This document shows, one piece after another, positions 1 through 7,080 of a stretch of 22,598 nt of DNA. The notes under the pieces were generated by a model, which was not told the origin of the DNA, did not search any database, and worked only from the letters and a program-made list of their open reading frames with translations. Source of the DNA: Sneathiella sp. (GTDB lineage: Bacteria; Pseudomonadota; Alphaproteobacteria; Sneathiellales; Sneathiellaceae). The position numbers and the translations under genes were made by a program. Position 1 is the first letter of the stretch. Each line of letters starts with the position of its first letter. The stretch covers positions 1 to 22,598 of the forward strand of contig NVRR01000025.1 of assembly GCA_002732675.1 (NCBI GenBank). Direction: 5' to 3'.

Positions 1-2
1 CC

Positions 3-1106
3 GGCTCAGCAACAAACAGTGTCGTGCTGTCCATGGGGCTCGGGCTGACCTTGTTCGTGACGGTCGCGCTGATTGAGGGGAATTTAACCCGGCAAGTGCA
101 GGAACAATTGCCGGAAAAGGCACCCGCCTTCTTCTTTATTGATATCCAGTCGGATCAGCTCGATGATTTCGTCGCAACGGCCGAGGCAATCTCGGGCGTC
201 AGCGATGTCAACCATGTGCCCAATATGCGGGGGCGGATAACCAGGGTTAAAGGCATATCCGCCAGCGAGGTTTCCGTGGCGCCGGAAGCCAAATGGGCCT
301 TGCGCGGAGACCGCGGCCTTACCTATGCGGCGACGCCACCACCGGGCGCGGCCGTGGTCGAAGGCGACTGGTGGCCAAATGACTATACAGGACCGCCGCT
401 GATCAGCATGGACCGTGGCGTGGGGAAGGGTATGGGGCTTGAACTCGGTGACAATCTCACGGTCAATGTCATGGGTCGGGAGATCGACGCGACAATCGCC
501 AATTTTCGCGAAATTGACTGGACGACGCTTGCCATCAATTTTGTCATCGTCTTCGACCAAAACACGTTGCAAAGCGCGCCGCACGGCCATTTGGCCACGG
601 CAAAAGCCGAAACCGCGGCCGAGGCTGATTTGTTTCGTGAGGTCACCAACAAGTTCGCCAATATTTCCGTCATCCGAATGAAGGAAGCCTTGCAAACCGT
701 CAGCCGAATACTGGAGCAGCTTTCATCTGCAGTTTCAGCCACATCGTCCATAACGTTGATTGCCGGAATTCTGGTGTTGGCGGGCGCCTTCGCGGCAGGC
801 CATCGCAAACGTGTGTATGACGCGGTAATTCTGAAAGTTCTGGGTGCCACGCGCAAAGATATTTTTCGGACATTTTTGCTGGAATATGCCTTGCTGGGTC
901 TGGTGACGTCGGTGATTGCGGCGCTTGCGGGCTGGACCGCGGCCTATCTGGTGATCACACAATTATTGGAGGCAAAATGGATCAGCCTGCCGTTCACAAT
1001 CGCCGCAACAATTTTTATCAGCATTGCGGTGACCCTGGTGTTCGGGTTGTTGGGATCCTGGCGGGCGCTCGGTGAGAAAGTCGCTCCGGTTTTGCGGATC
1101 GACTGA
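3..1106 (+). CDS. ABC transporter permease, FtsX/MacB-type (YbbP-like), 5'-truncated by window edge
   Basis: The reading frame is open from base 3, so the N-terminal part of this gene lies outside the window; 367 residues are visible. Near the start is a membrane segment (SMGLGLTLFVTVALIEG), followed by a roughly 200-residue extracytoplasmic region, then an FtsX core of three further membrane helices in the last 120 residues, with the family hallmark KVLGATRKDIFRTFLLEYALLG and the ending APVLRID. This domain order, with a large periplasmic insert between helices, matches the C-terminal half of COG3127/YbbP permeases, usually about 800-850 residues and paired with a LolD-like ATPase (YbbA). 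E. coli YbbAP is linked to export or extraction of hydrophobic compounds and lies beside lysophospholipase TesA. That the ATPase lies upstream is inference. A LolC/E permease is the main alternative, but the long insert and sequence favour YbbP. Confidence 0.85.
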   Translation, partial: GSATNSVVLSMGLGLTLFVTVALIEGNLTRQVQEQLPEKAPAFFFIDIQSDQLDDFVATAEAISGVSDVNHVPNMRGRITRVKGISASEVSVAPEAKWALRGDRGLTYAATPPPGAAVVEGDWWPNDYTGPPLISMDRGVGKGMGLELGDNLTVNVMGREIDATIANFREIDWTTLAINFVIVFDQNTLQSAPHGHLATAKAETAAEADLFREVTNKFANISVIRMKEALQTVSRILEQLSSAVSATSSITLIAGILVLAGAFAAGHRKRVYDAVILKVLGATRKDIFRTFLLEYALLGLVTSVIAALAGWTAAYLVITQLLEAKWISLPFTIAATIFISIAVTLVFGLLGSWRALGEKVAPVLRID

Positions 1107-1107
1107 C

Positions 1108-1148
1108 AAAAAAACGGCCATGAGGGTTCAGAGGAACCTTCAGGGCCG
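1108..1148 (-). terminator. Rho-independent terminator of the EF-hand gene
   Basis: Arms at 1115-1128 and 1135-1148 form a 14-base stem (one G-U pair, one mismatch) with a 6-base loop. Read on the minus strand it is followed by seven T residues (the A run at 1108-1114), which suits the minus-strand gene ending at 1186. On the plus strand only short A-rich sequence follows, so it would be a poor terminator for the permease, whose stop is 1 base from the A run. Confidence 0.7.
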
Positions 1149-1185
1149 AACAAAAAGGCGGAAACCTTTTTAAAACGCGTGCAGA

Positions 1186-1416
1186 TCAGCTTTTCGTTGC
1201 GATTTTAAATTCTTCCTTGGAAAGCTCACCGCTTTTGTCGATATCTGCGGCTGCGAACTGCTCCTTGCTGGTGTCGGGCATAACAACGATCAACTCTTCA
1301 AAGCTGACAGCGCCGTTTCCGTCGGTATCAATGACGGCAAAGTCCGGTGTTGCGGCCAGTACTGGCGCTGCTGACAGAACTGCGATGCTGGCGGCTGTGA
1401 TCAATAATTTTTTCAT
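1186..1416 (-). CDS. Small secreted two-EF-hand calcium-binding protein
   Basis: A 76-residue protein. The start at 1416 is chosen because a GGAGAC Shine-Dalgarno lies just upstream and because translation from there begins with a clean signal peptide (MKKLLITAASIAVLSAAPVLA, cleavage after VLA). The mature protein of about 55 residues is little more than two EF-hand loops: DTDGNGAVSFEE and DIDKSGELSKEE, each with Asp at positions 1 and 3, Asn/Ser at 5, Ser at 9 and Glu at 12, so both should bind Ca2+. It probably acts in the periplasm as a calcium buffer or sensor; no partner is evident. It lies downstream of the lipoprotein gene in the same direction, but 231 bases separate them, so separate transcription is likely. 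It ends in its own terminator. Reading upstream in the same frame reaches further possible starts, but they would bury the signal peptide. Confidence 0.85.
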   Translation of the reverse strand: MKKLLITAASIAVLSAAPVLAATPDFAVIDTDGNGAVSFEELIVVMPDTSKEQFAAADIDKSGELSKEEFKIATKS

Positions 1417-1647
1417 AACAAGTCTCCGTTTCAATAAAGGAAGACGGGCCGATGTTAAATTGGCTTGCGGTCCGTCGAACGATCGGTCGGTAGACTTATT
1501 TGACAATCACTCCGCCGTCGCTCTGGGAAGGAGATTGACGGCAAATCATGGCGGTAAAAAGATCAGAATTGGGCAGCTTAAGGGAAATATTATGGCGGAT
1601 AAAGTCACTTATATGTAGAATATCGCCGGAAATAAATGCAGTATCCG

Positions 1648-1992
1648 TCAGCTCTGAACGTTACAGGTCTTCTTGATTTCAGCGATTTTCTCATCCAGCT
1701 TTTTGTTGTAGTCGCCGCTGGCAATTTTGATGTGCTGACCTTCAGTTCGGGTGAGAACACCGACGACCAAGCCTATTGGGAGAATAGCCTTAACGCCATC
1801 TACGATCTGTTTTCCGGTATGGACTTTTTCACTCTGCAATACCCGAAGATCTCCTGGGGCTGTCGCACAATTAACCGGCTTTTTCTCGTTTGCGGATGCC
1901 TCTTTATAGGTTTGCTTTTCTTTTTTCTCGGCGGCGCAGCCAACAGAAAGCGTGGCGACGACAGCTAGGGCTGCAAACGTGAAAATTTTCAT
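1648..1992 (-). CDS. Predicted outer-envelope lipoprotein of unknown function
   Basis: A 114-residue protein. It begins with MKIFTFAALAVVATLSVGC, a type II signal peptide with lipobox LSVG|C, so Cys19 would be lipidated. After a short charged linker rich in Lys and Glu comes the conserved-looking body: a Cys (NCATAPGDLRVLQSEK), a short hydrophobic stretch (ILPIGLVVGVL) and a Lys-rich C-terminal helix ending IAEIKKTC. The two Cys of the body could form a disulfide. Position +2 after the lipidated Cys is Ala, not Asp, so by the E. coli rule it would go to the outer membrane (inference). The start at 1992 has an AGGAG ribosome site 8 bases upstream. A promoter lies about 50 bases further up. I recognise no named domain and assign no function. 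Confidence 0.8.
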   Translation of the reverse strand: MKIFTFAALAVVATLSVGCAAEKKEKQTYKEASANEKKPVNCATAPGDLRVLQSEKVHTGKQIVDGVKAILPIGLVVGVLTRTEGQHIKIASGDYNKKLDEKIAEIKKTCNVQS

Positions 1993-2043
1993 GGAAACTT
2001 CTCCTGAGAGGCGAATAGAGAGATTAATTCTGGCTTGAAACCT

Positions 2044-2072
2044 ATTTAACCCGCCCCGCAAAAGATGGTCAA
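2044..2072 (-). promoter_or_regulatory. Predicted sigma-70-type promoter of the lipoprotein gene
   Basis: On the minus strand TTGACC (2067-2072) and TTAAAT (2044-2049) are separated by exactly 17 bases. Transcription would start near 2037, giving a leader of about 45 bases that contains the AGGAG site of the lipoprotein gene. Found by eye; no start-site data. Confidence 0.45.
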
Positions 2073-2263
2073 GGCGTATCTGGGCAATATTTATACAAGT
2101 AGCAAAGCATTATTTTCTCCGGTATTTCTCGATTTCGGCGCATTTCCCCGCTATGTTGCCGTCATAAGCTGATTTTAAAGGTTTCTTGACGTTGATTTTC
2201 CTTGAAATTGGCGGTGAAAAATACAATATCAATCGTGAATTCAACTCGTTAGAGGGATTATTG

Positions 2264-2971
2264 ATGGCTACAGACTTTTCCAAGCTAAACTCCGCACGGG
2301 CCGGATCTGCGGATCAAGCGGTTCTTGATGAGGGCCTGCGCAGCTATATGCTGAAGGTCTATAACTATATGGCGTCCGGTTTGGCGCTTAGCGGCATTAC
2401 AGCGGCGATCACCGCGAACACACCTGTAATTTATAACGCAGTCTTCGGAACGCCGTTGCAATGGGTTGTCATGTTTGCGCCGATCGGCTTTCTGCTGCTC
2501 ATGTCTCGGACGAGTACGAGCACGACGCGGATCCTGTATTGGGCTATGGTTGCTACCTTCGGTGTTTCCATTGCTTATATTTTCCAGGTTTATACGGCGG
2601 AAAGTATCACGCGGGTATTCTTTATAACTGCGGCCACTTTCGGCAGCGCCAGCCTTTATGGCTATGTCACCAAGCGTGACCTGACCGGTATGGGCAGCTT
2701 CCTGTTTATGGGGCTGATCGGGATTATTATTGCATCAGTTGTGAATATTTTCCTCGCTTCTAGTATGATGCATTTCGTGATCTCCGTGATTGGCGTCCTG
2801 ATTTTCACCGGTCTGACTGCCTTTGATACGCAGCGGTTGAAATCTCAATATTATCACGGTCACAGTGAAGAGGTGTTGGAACGCGGCGCTATCATGGGTG
2901 CGGTTTCCATGTATCTGAACTTCCTGAACCTGTTCATGTTTATGTTGAGCCTGCTTGGTAATCGCAACTAG
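2264..2971 (+). CDS. Bax inhibitor-1 (BI-1)/YccA family inner-membrane protein
   Basis: A 235-residue protein with seven hydrophobic helices, the usual length for bacterial BI-1 proteins. The N-terminus MATDFSKLNSARAGSADQAV is a soluble tail, and the family signatures GLTAFDTQRLKSQYY in the loop before the last helix and LYLNFLNLF-like C-terminal helix (MYLNFLNLFMFMLSLLGN) are present. Family members are pH-sensitive calcium-leak channels (BsYetJ) or regulators of FtsH protease (YccA). It probably sits in the inner membrane. The start at 2264 has GAGGG 6 bases upstream; a longer in-frame reading back to a TTG at 2186 would add an untypical N-terminus and is rejected. The gene stands alone: a divergent lipoprotein lies upstream and a strong terminator follows 19 bases after the stop. 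Confidence 0.93.
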   Translation: MATDFSKLNSARAGSADQAVLDEGLRSYMLKVYNYMASGLALSGITAAITANTPVIYNAVFGTPLQWVVMFAPIGFLLLMSRTSTSTTRILYWAMVATFGVSIAYIFQVYTAESITRVFFITAATFGSASLYGYVTKRDLTGMGSFLFMGLIGIIIASVVNIFLASSMMHFVISVIGVLIFTGLTAFDTQRLKSQYYHGHSEEVLERGAIMGAVSMYLNFLNLFMFMLSLLGNRN

Positions 2972-2990
2972 AACAGCAACAGATAATGAT

Positions 2991-3020
2991 AAAAAAACCC
3001 GGCCTTGCGCCGGGTTTTTT
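2991..3020 (+). terminator. Strong rho-independent terminator after the BI-1 gene
   Basis: Perfect 7-base stem ACCCGGC (2997-3003) / GCCGGGT (3009-3015), loop CTTGC, followed by six T residues and preceded by seven A residues, so the stem can extend by A-T pairs and it can work in both directions. Confidence 0.92.
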
Positions 3021-3021
3021 G

Positions 3022-3049
3022 TTGTCTGTGCCCACAAGGCTGTTACACT
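3022..3049 (+). promoter_or_regulatory. Predicted promoter of the M81 metallopeptidase operon
   Basis: TTGTCT (3022-3027), 16-base spacer, TACACT (3044-3049) with an extended -10 TG one base ahead. It lies directly after the BI-1 terminator and would start transcription near 3056, about 40 bases before the start codon at 3098. Moderate matches only. Confidence 0.38.
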
Positions 3050-3097
3050 TGAGCATAAATAAACATCCCTGATAAAAAATAAGAAAGGGACAGTCTT

Positions 3098-4576
3098 ATG
3101 CGCCTTCTCATCGCTATGATGAAGCACGAAACCAATACCTTCTCGCCCATCGTCGCCGACTGGAAGCGGTTTCAGGACTGGAGTGCGTATTTTGGCGAAG
3201 ATGCCTTGAAAGCCTATGACGGGACCGCGATGCCCTTTGGCGCCTATGTAGAGCTGGCGCGCGCGGCCGGGGCGGAGATTATCACGCCCGTCGCGGCAGA
3301 GGCCATGCCGTCCGGTCCGGTGACCGAAGACGCCTTCAATCGCATGGCGGAACCTATTCTGGTGGCTGTGCGTGCGGGCGTTGATGCCGTCATGCTGGAT
3401 TTGCATGGAGCCATGGTCGCTGAGCACACCGATGATGGCGAAGGCACCCTGCTTGAACGGATAAGGGAAATTGATCCTGACCTTCCCATCGCCGTTACGT
3501 TGGACCTGCATTGCAATCTGACGGACAAGATCGTTAATAACTGCACCGCACTCATTGGGTATAAAACCTATCCCCATGTGGATATGTATGAGGTCGGCAA
3601 GCAAATCGGGGAGGTTCTGCTGGACAGCATGGCGGGCAAGGTGACCCCGGTGATGTCCTGGGGGAACACACAGCTTCTCAGCCAGACATTGCGTCAGGGC
3701 ACGGATAATGAACCCATGGCCACCCTTATCCGAATGTGCCGGGAGGCCGAAAACGAACCCGGCGTTCTCGCCGCCACCGCCTTTGGCGGCTTTGCGCTTG
3801 CGGATATTCGCGATTCTGGGAATTCCGTCATTGTGGTAACCGATGGCGATAAAGCCAAAGCTGATGAAGTCCGGGACCGGATTTTGGCGAAGGCCTGGGA
3901 GCTACGCGAAGATTTTGTCTATGAGCATATTCCGCTTGAAGAGCAGGTCGCCAAGGCCAAGGAACTGACCGACGGTCCTGTCTTGTTGTTGGATCACGCC
4001 GATAACTGCGGCTCCGGCGCGACGCAGGATGTGATGACGGTGATTGAGGAAGTGCTGCGTCAAGGGCTTGAGGACGTGGCCGTCGGCGCTGTCTGGGATC
4101 CGGGCGCGGTGCAGGAAATGCAGACGGCGGGTGTTGGCTCGACGGTTACCATCAAGCTCGGCGGTAAGACTGATATGCCGGCCATTGGCGAAGTCGGGGA
4201 ACCCTTGACCCTTACGGGGACCGTGAAGGTTTTGACCAACGGGGAGTGGATAGTCCGCGGACCCATGTATACGGGCGTGAAAGTCTTTATGGGGCCAACG
4301 GCGGTTCTCGATACCGGCAATATGGAAATCGTCATTGTTTCAAACCATCATGAACCCTGGGATACAGGTGTGTTCACTTCAGTTGGTATTCAGCCCGAGC
4401 ATAAACGCTATCTTATCTTAAAAAGCCGTATCCATTATCGCGCCGGTTTTGCCCCCATCGGCAAGGCGACCCTGACCTTGGACGGCAAAGGTGTGACGAC
4501 ATCGGACAACAATCTGCTGCGCTATGAAAATGTGCGGCGGCCCATCTATCCACTGGATCTAATCAACGAGCCTTAA
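3098..4576 (+). CDS. M81 family metallopeptidase (MlrC-like)
   Basis: A 492-residue protein, full length for family M81. The N-terminal DUF1485/MlrC_N domain shows the conserved blocks MMKHETNTFSP (8-17), LDLHGAMVAE (100-109), VTLDLHCNLT (133-142) and GYKTYPHVDMYEVG (154-167); the His and Asp residues in these blocks are the expected zinc ligands. The C-terminal MlrC_C domain begins near residue 293 with GPVLLLDHADNCGSGATQD. MlrC of sphingomonads cleaves linearised microcystin; most homologues are probably general peptidases or amidohydrolase-like enzymes of unknown substrate, so microcystin breakdown should not be assumed. No signal peptide, hence cytoplasmic. The start has an AAAGGGA ribosome site 9 bases upstream. 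The next gene begins 3 bases after the stop, so the two are very likely co-translated. Confidence 0.93.
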   Translation: MRLLIAMMKHETNTFSPIVADWKRFQDWSAYFGEDALKAYDGTAMPFGAYVELARAAGAEIITPVAAEAMPSGPVTEDAFNRMAEPILVAVRAGVDAVMLDLHGAMVAEHTDDGEGTLLERIREIDPDLPIAVTLDLHCNLTDKIVNNCTALIGYKTYPHVDMYEVGKQIGEVLLDSMAGKVTPVMSWGNTQLLSQTLRQGTDNEPMATLIRMCREAENEPGVLAATAFGGFALADIRDSGNSVIVVTDGDKAKADEVRDRILAKAWELREDFVYEHIPLEEQVAKAKELTDGPVLLLDHADNCGSGATQDVMTVIEEVLRQGLEDVAVGAVWDPGAVQEMQTAGVGSTVTIKLGGKTDMPAIGEVGEPLTLTGTVKVLTNGEWIVRGPMYTGVKVFMGPTAVLDTGNMEIVIVSNHHEPWDTGVFTSVGIQPEHKRYLILKSRIHYRAGFAPIGKATLTLDGKGVTTSDNNLLRYENVRRPIYPLDLINEP

Positions 4577-4579
4577 GTT

Positions 4580-5887
4580 ATGCAACGTGATTTATTTGAT
4601 AACCCCCTCTCCACCACCTCTCCCGTCACCAAAGCGGCCATAGACGGCTTTGTTGAAAGCTATATTGGCTTTGGTACTGACTTCGTGCCCATATTTGATG
4701 CGTCCGATAAGGACCCAGATTGCCTGATGGCGGCGGCGTATGGTTGCTTGCTCGGCCTGTTTATGGAAACGCCAAATAGGCTTGAGATTGCCGGTAGGTA
4801 TTATCAGCGGATGATCGCTGCCATGGGCGGCGGCGATAACCGGGAGCGGCAATTTGCGGCGGCGGTGATGGCGATGCATGACAAGGATATCTCGGGCGCG
4901 CTTAAAAACCTTAAAAGTCTTGCTACTGAATATCCCGGCGATTTATTCGCGGCAAAACTTGGCCAGAATCTCTTCTTCAATACTGGCAATGACGAAGGGA
5001 TGCTTTGGCTTGCCGATCAGGTCATAGAGCGCCACAGGACTTGCGCCTATGCCTATGGTATGCGGGCCTTTGGCCGCGAACAAATGAGTATGCTGGATCT
5101 GGCCGAGGAAGACGGGCGCCGGGCGACGGAGATGCAGCGAAAAGAACCCTGGGCCCATCATGCGGTTGCCCATGTGATGCTGACCCAGGGCCGTCATGAC
5201 GAAGGCATAAAATGGATGAGCGATCTTTCGAATGAATGGGACGATCGGAACAGTTTTATGCTGACCCACAACTGGTGGCATCTGGCACTTTTCTATCTGG
5301 AGCAGGAAGATTTCGAAACGCCGCTTGAACTTTACGATATGAAAGTTTGGGGCGTTGATAAGTCCTATAGCCTTGATCAGGTCAATGCCATTTCCCTCCT
5401 CTGGCGGTTGGAGCAGTTGGGCGTCGATGTCGGCAATCGCTGGCAGGACCTGGGCGATCGCGTGGCGGCACGCAGCTTTATCAATGATCAACCCTTCTAC
5501 GACATGCATTACGCCTACGTCTTGGCACGTGCCGGGAAAAAGGATGCCCTTGATGCCTTGATGACGGGGATTAAAAAAATGGCGTCTGAGGCCCCGGAAT
5601 TGACGCGCGGTGGATGGGCCGAGGTTGCACTGTCCGCATGTCGCGGCTTTATCGCCATTGCAGCGGGGGATTATAAGGGGGCAGTTGAGCATTTGCGTCA
5701 TGTGCAACCGCGGCTTCAGGAAATTGGTGGCAGTCATGCCCAACGGGACCTGTTTGAGCTTGCCTGGCTGACCAGTCTGATAAAAGCGGGCGACGTAGGG
5801 GCCGTTTTGCCTCGGCTCGAAAAACGCCTGAAATTCAGGCCTCATATCCCGATGGAAAAGAGCCTGATGGCGCTGGTGGCTTCATAA
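4580..5887 (+). CDS. TTC38/StaR-like tetratricopeptide repeat protein
   Basis: A 435-residue soluble, almost entirely helical protein with TPR-like helix pairs. Signature blocks of the TTC38 family are visible: PWAHHAVAHVMLTQGRHDEG (190-209), LTHNWWHLALFYLEQEDFE (228-246) and GGSHAQRDLFELAWL near the C-terminus. The clustered His and Trp residues are unusually conserved for a simple scaffold and suggest a ligand or catalytic pocket (inference). The role of TTC38 proteins is unknown; StaR-like members occur beside antibiotic gene clusters in actinomycetes. It starts 3 bases after the M81 metallopeptidase stop, without a strong ribosome site of its own, which implies translational coupling and a shared task. 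No signal peptide. Residues 52-75 and the region after 330 also look like helical repeats. Confidence 0.85.
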   Translation: MQRDLFDNPLSTTSPVTKAAIDGFVESYIGFGTDFVPIFDASDKDPDCLMAAAYGCLLGLFMETPNRLEIAGRYYQRMIAAMGGGDNRERQFAAAVMAMHDKDISGALKNLKSLATEYPGDLFAAKLGQNLFFNTGNDEGMLWLADQVIERHRTCAYAYGMRAFGREQMSMLDLAEEDGRRATEMQRKEPWAHHAVAHVMLTQGRHDEGIKWMSDLSNEWDDRNSFMLTHNWWHLALFYLEQEDFETPLELYDMKVWGVDKSYSLDQVNAISLLWRLEQLGVDVGNRWQDLGDRVAARSFINDQPFYDMHYAYVLARAGKKDALDALMTGIKKMASEAPELTRGGWAEVALSACRGFIAIAAGDYKGAVEHLRHVQPRLQEIGGSHAQRDLFELAWLTSLIKAGDVGAVLPRLEKRLKFRPHIPMEKSLMALVAS

Positions 5888-5948
5888 AGGGCTCAAAATC
5901 TGCTATTGTCAGCGCCAATTCGTATTTGAGAAGAAGGCAATAACCGGG

Positions 5949-6455
5949 ATGACAAAGCCTGATATGACGACGGATACATCGGCACGCAAAGTCTTCGCGC
6001 TTCTCGATGAATATGGTTCCAGTCATCAGAACAAGACCAACAAGCAGATCCACTGGATTGCCGTGCCGGTTATCTTCTGGACGATTGTGGCGCTTCTCTG
6101 GGAAATTCCGGGTCCGTCGGTTTTCAATGATTTTAATATCCTCAACTGGGCGACGGTTGCGCTCTTCTTCTCGCTTATCTATTACACCCGGTTGTCGTGG
6201 ACCCTGGCTGTTGGGCTACTGGTTTTTACATTCCTCTGTTTTGGCGTTATCACGCTTTATTTATCCGCTCCGCTGCTGGGGTTGCCGCTTTGGCAGTTCG
6301 CTATTCTACTTTTCGTCATTGCCTGGGTTTTCCAGTTTGTCGGCCATAAGATCGAGGGCAAGAAGCCCTCGTTCTTTAAAGACGTACAGTTCCTGTTGAT
6401 CGGCCCGGCCTGGTTGATGAGTTTTATCTACCGCAAGATCGGGATCCCGATTTAG
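5949..6455 (+). CDS. Mpo1-like (DUF962/YGL010W) membrane protein
   Basis: A 168-residue protein with four hydrophobic helices (about 37-55, 65-80, 85-112, 118-132). Family motifs are clear: EYGSSHQNKTNKQIHWIAVP (21-40) and FVGHKIEGKKPSFFKD (130-145), followed by the LIGPAWL helix. Yeast Mpo1 of this family is an Fe(II) dioxygenase of the ER that shortens 2-hydroxy fatty acids by one carbon; the His residues at 26, 35 and 133 correspond to the conserved His set. By analogy this could oxidise 2-hydroxy fatty acids in the inner membrane, but bacterial members are barely studied. ATG at 5949 is used; a second in-frame ATG at 5964 is possible. It follows the TTC38-like gene by 61 bases in the same direction and may be in the same transcript. 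Its stop is only 10 bases from the convergent gene. Confidence 0.88.
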   Translation: MTKPDMTTDTSARKVFALLDEYGSSHQNKTNKQIHWIAVPVIFWTIVALLWEIPGPSVFNDFNILNWATVALFFSLIYYTRLSWTLAVGLLVFTFLCFGVITLYLSAPLLGLPLWQFAILLFVIAWVFQFVGHKIEGKKPSFFKDVQFLLIGPAWLMSFIYRKIGIPI

Positions 6456-6465
6456 GAACCTGACC

Positions 6466-6960
6466 CTAGCCTTTCACAACCAGTTTGTAATCCGGTGTGG
6501 TGTTAAGCGGGCAGGAGTAGAGATACTCGCCTTCCTTCAATTCCACTTCATAATCAAGGGTCTTCCCCGTATCCATACCGCCGCCTGAGATACTGATCTT
6601 GTTCAGCTGATGCAATGGATTAGCCCAGTTAAAATCATGTTCACGCAGCCAAAAACCCAGTGAATACGGCACGTTTTTGTTGGTCACCCGGAAGATATAT
6701 TTGCCGGGCTTCAAGGTCAGGGCTTCCGAGCTCATCACCCGTTTGTCGCCTGTTTCAGCGTTGATCTTTTCGCAATCAGCCTGTTCGTTCGACATATACA
6801 TATGGTCGACACCGTTTTCCGCCTCAACGAACTGGCAGGGTGTTTGGGTCAGGGTGATAATTGTGACATCTTCTCCGGCCGCGAAGCTGGCAGGGGAAAG
6901 TCCGGTGAGAAGCGCGGCTGAACCAACGGCGGCCGCAAATATGTAGGAAAGTCTTTTCAT
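6466..6960 (-). CDS. Secreted cupredoxin-fold protein lacking a recognisable type 1 copper site
   Basis: A 164-residue protein with a Sec signal peptide (MKRLSYIFAAAVGSAALLTG..., cleavage likely after SFA near residue 27). The mature part looks like a cupredoxin beta-sandwich: LKPGKYIFRVTNKNVPYSLGF (strand, Asn-containing turn) and the closing GEYLYSCPLNTTPDYKLVVKG, where the copper Cys loop would be. The Cys is present, but no His follows it and no Met is at the end of the loop, and the upstream ligand His of the N-V-P-H motif is replaced (VPYS). So it is probably not an electron carrier. A Cys pair near the N-terminus (TPCQ and ADCEK) may form a disulfide. Role unknown; periplasmic binding or structural function is inferred. 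It converges on the Mpo1-like gene with a 10-base gap. Confidence 0.72.
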   Translation of the reverse strand: MKRLSYIFAAAVGSAALLTGLSPASFAAGEDVTIITLTQTPCQFVEAENGVDHMYMSNEQADCEKINAETGDKRVMSSEALTLKPGKYIFRVTNKNVPYSLGFWLREHDFNWANPLHQLNKISISGGGMDTGKTLDYEVELKEGEYLYSCPLNTTPDYKLVVKG

Positions 6961-7080
6961 TTATTTTACCCGATTCCATCTGATAAAAAGCTGCGATACA
7001 CAGTATAATTTCAGTAATGCTGGGCTAATTGCAATTCACACCGTGTCACTGATACGTGAGTTCGATTTAGGGGCGGGACC

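Noticed and set aside
84..856. Long minus-strand open frames inside the FtsX-type permease gene
   Set aside because: They are antisense to a clear coding frame and have no family motifs, signal or ribosome site.
1417..1647. Gap upstream of the EF-hand gene, examined for a small gene or promoter, including a plus-strand TTGACA at 1500
   Set aside because: No acceptable -10 at the right distance on either strand and no small frame with a ribosome site that looks coding.
1636..1968. Plus-strand frame opposite the lipoprotein gene with a hydrophobic end
   Set aside because: The minus strand has a perfect lipobox, ribosome site and promoter; the plus frame is the complement of these.
2186..2263. 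Longer N-terminus of the BI-1 protein from a TTG, and TTGACG at 2186 as a promoter
   Set aside because: The internal ATG at 2264 has a good ribosome site and fits the family N-terminus; no acceptable -10 lies 16-18 bases after the TTGACG.
2735..3604. 289-codon minus-strand frame across the BI-1 and M81 genes
   Set aside because: It spans a strong terminator and a gene boundary and is antisense to two well-supported proteins.
3098..4576. Microcystin degradation locus
   Set aside because: No mlrA, mlrB or mlrD genes are present; M81 members are widespread and mostly unrelated to microcystin.
4943..5845. 300-codon minus-strand frame opposite the TTC38-like gene
   Set aside because: Antisense reading produced by codon bias; composition is rich in His, Pro and Cys, with no recognisable domain.
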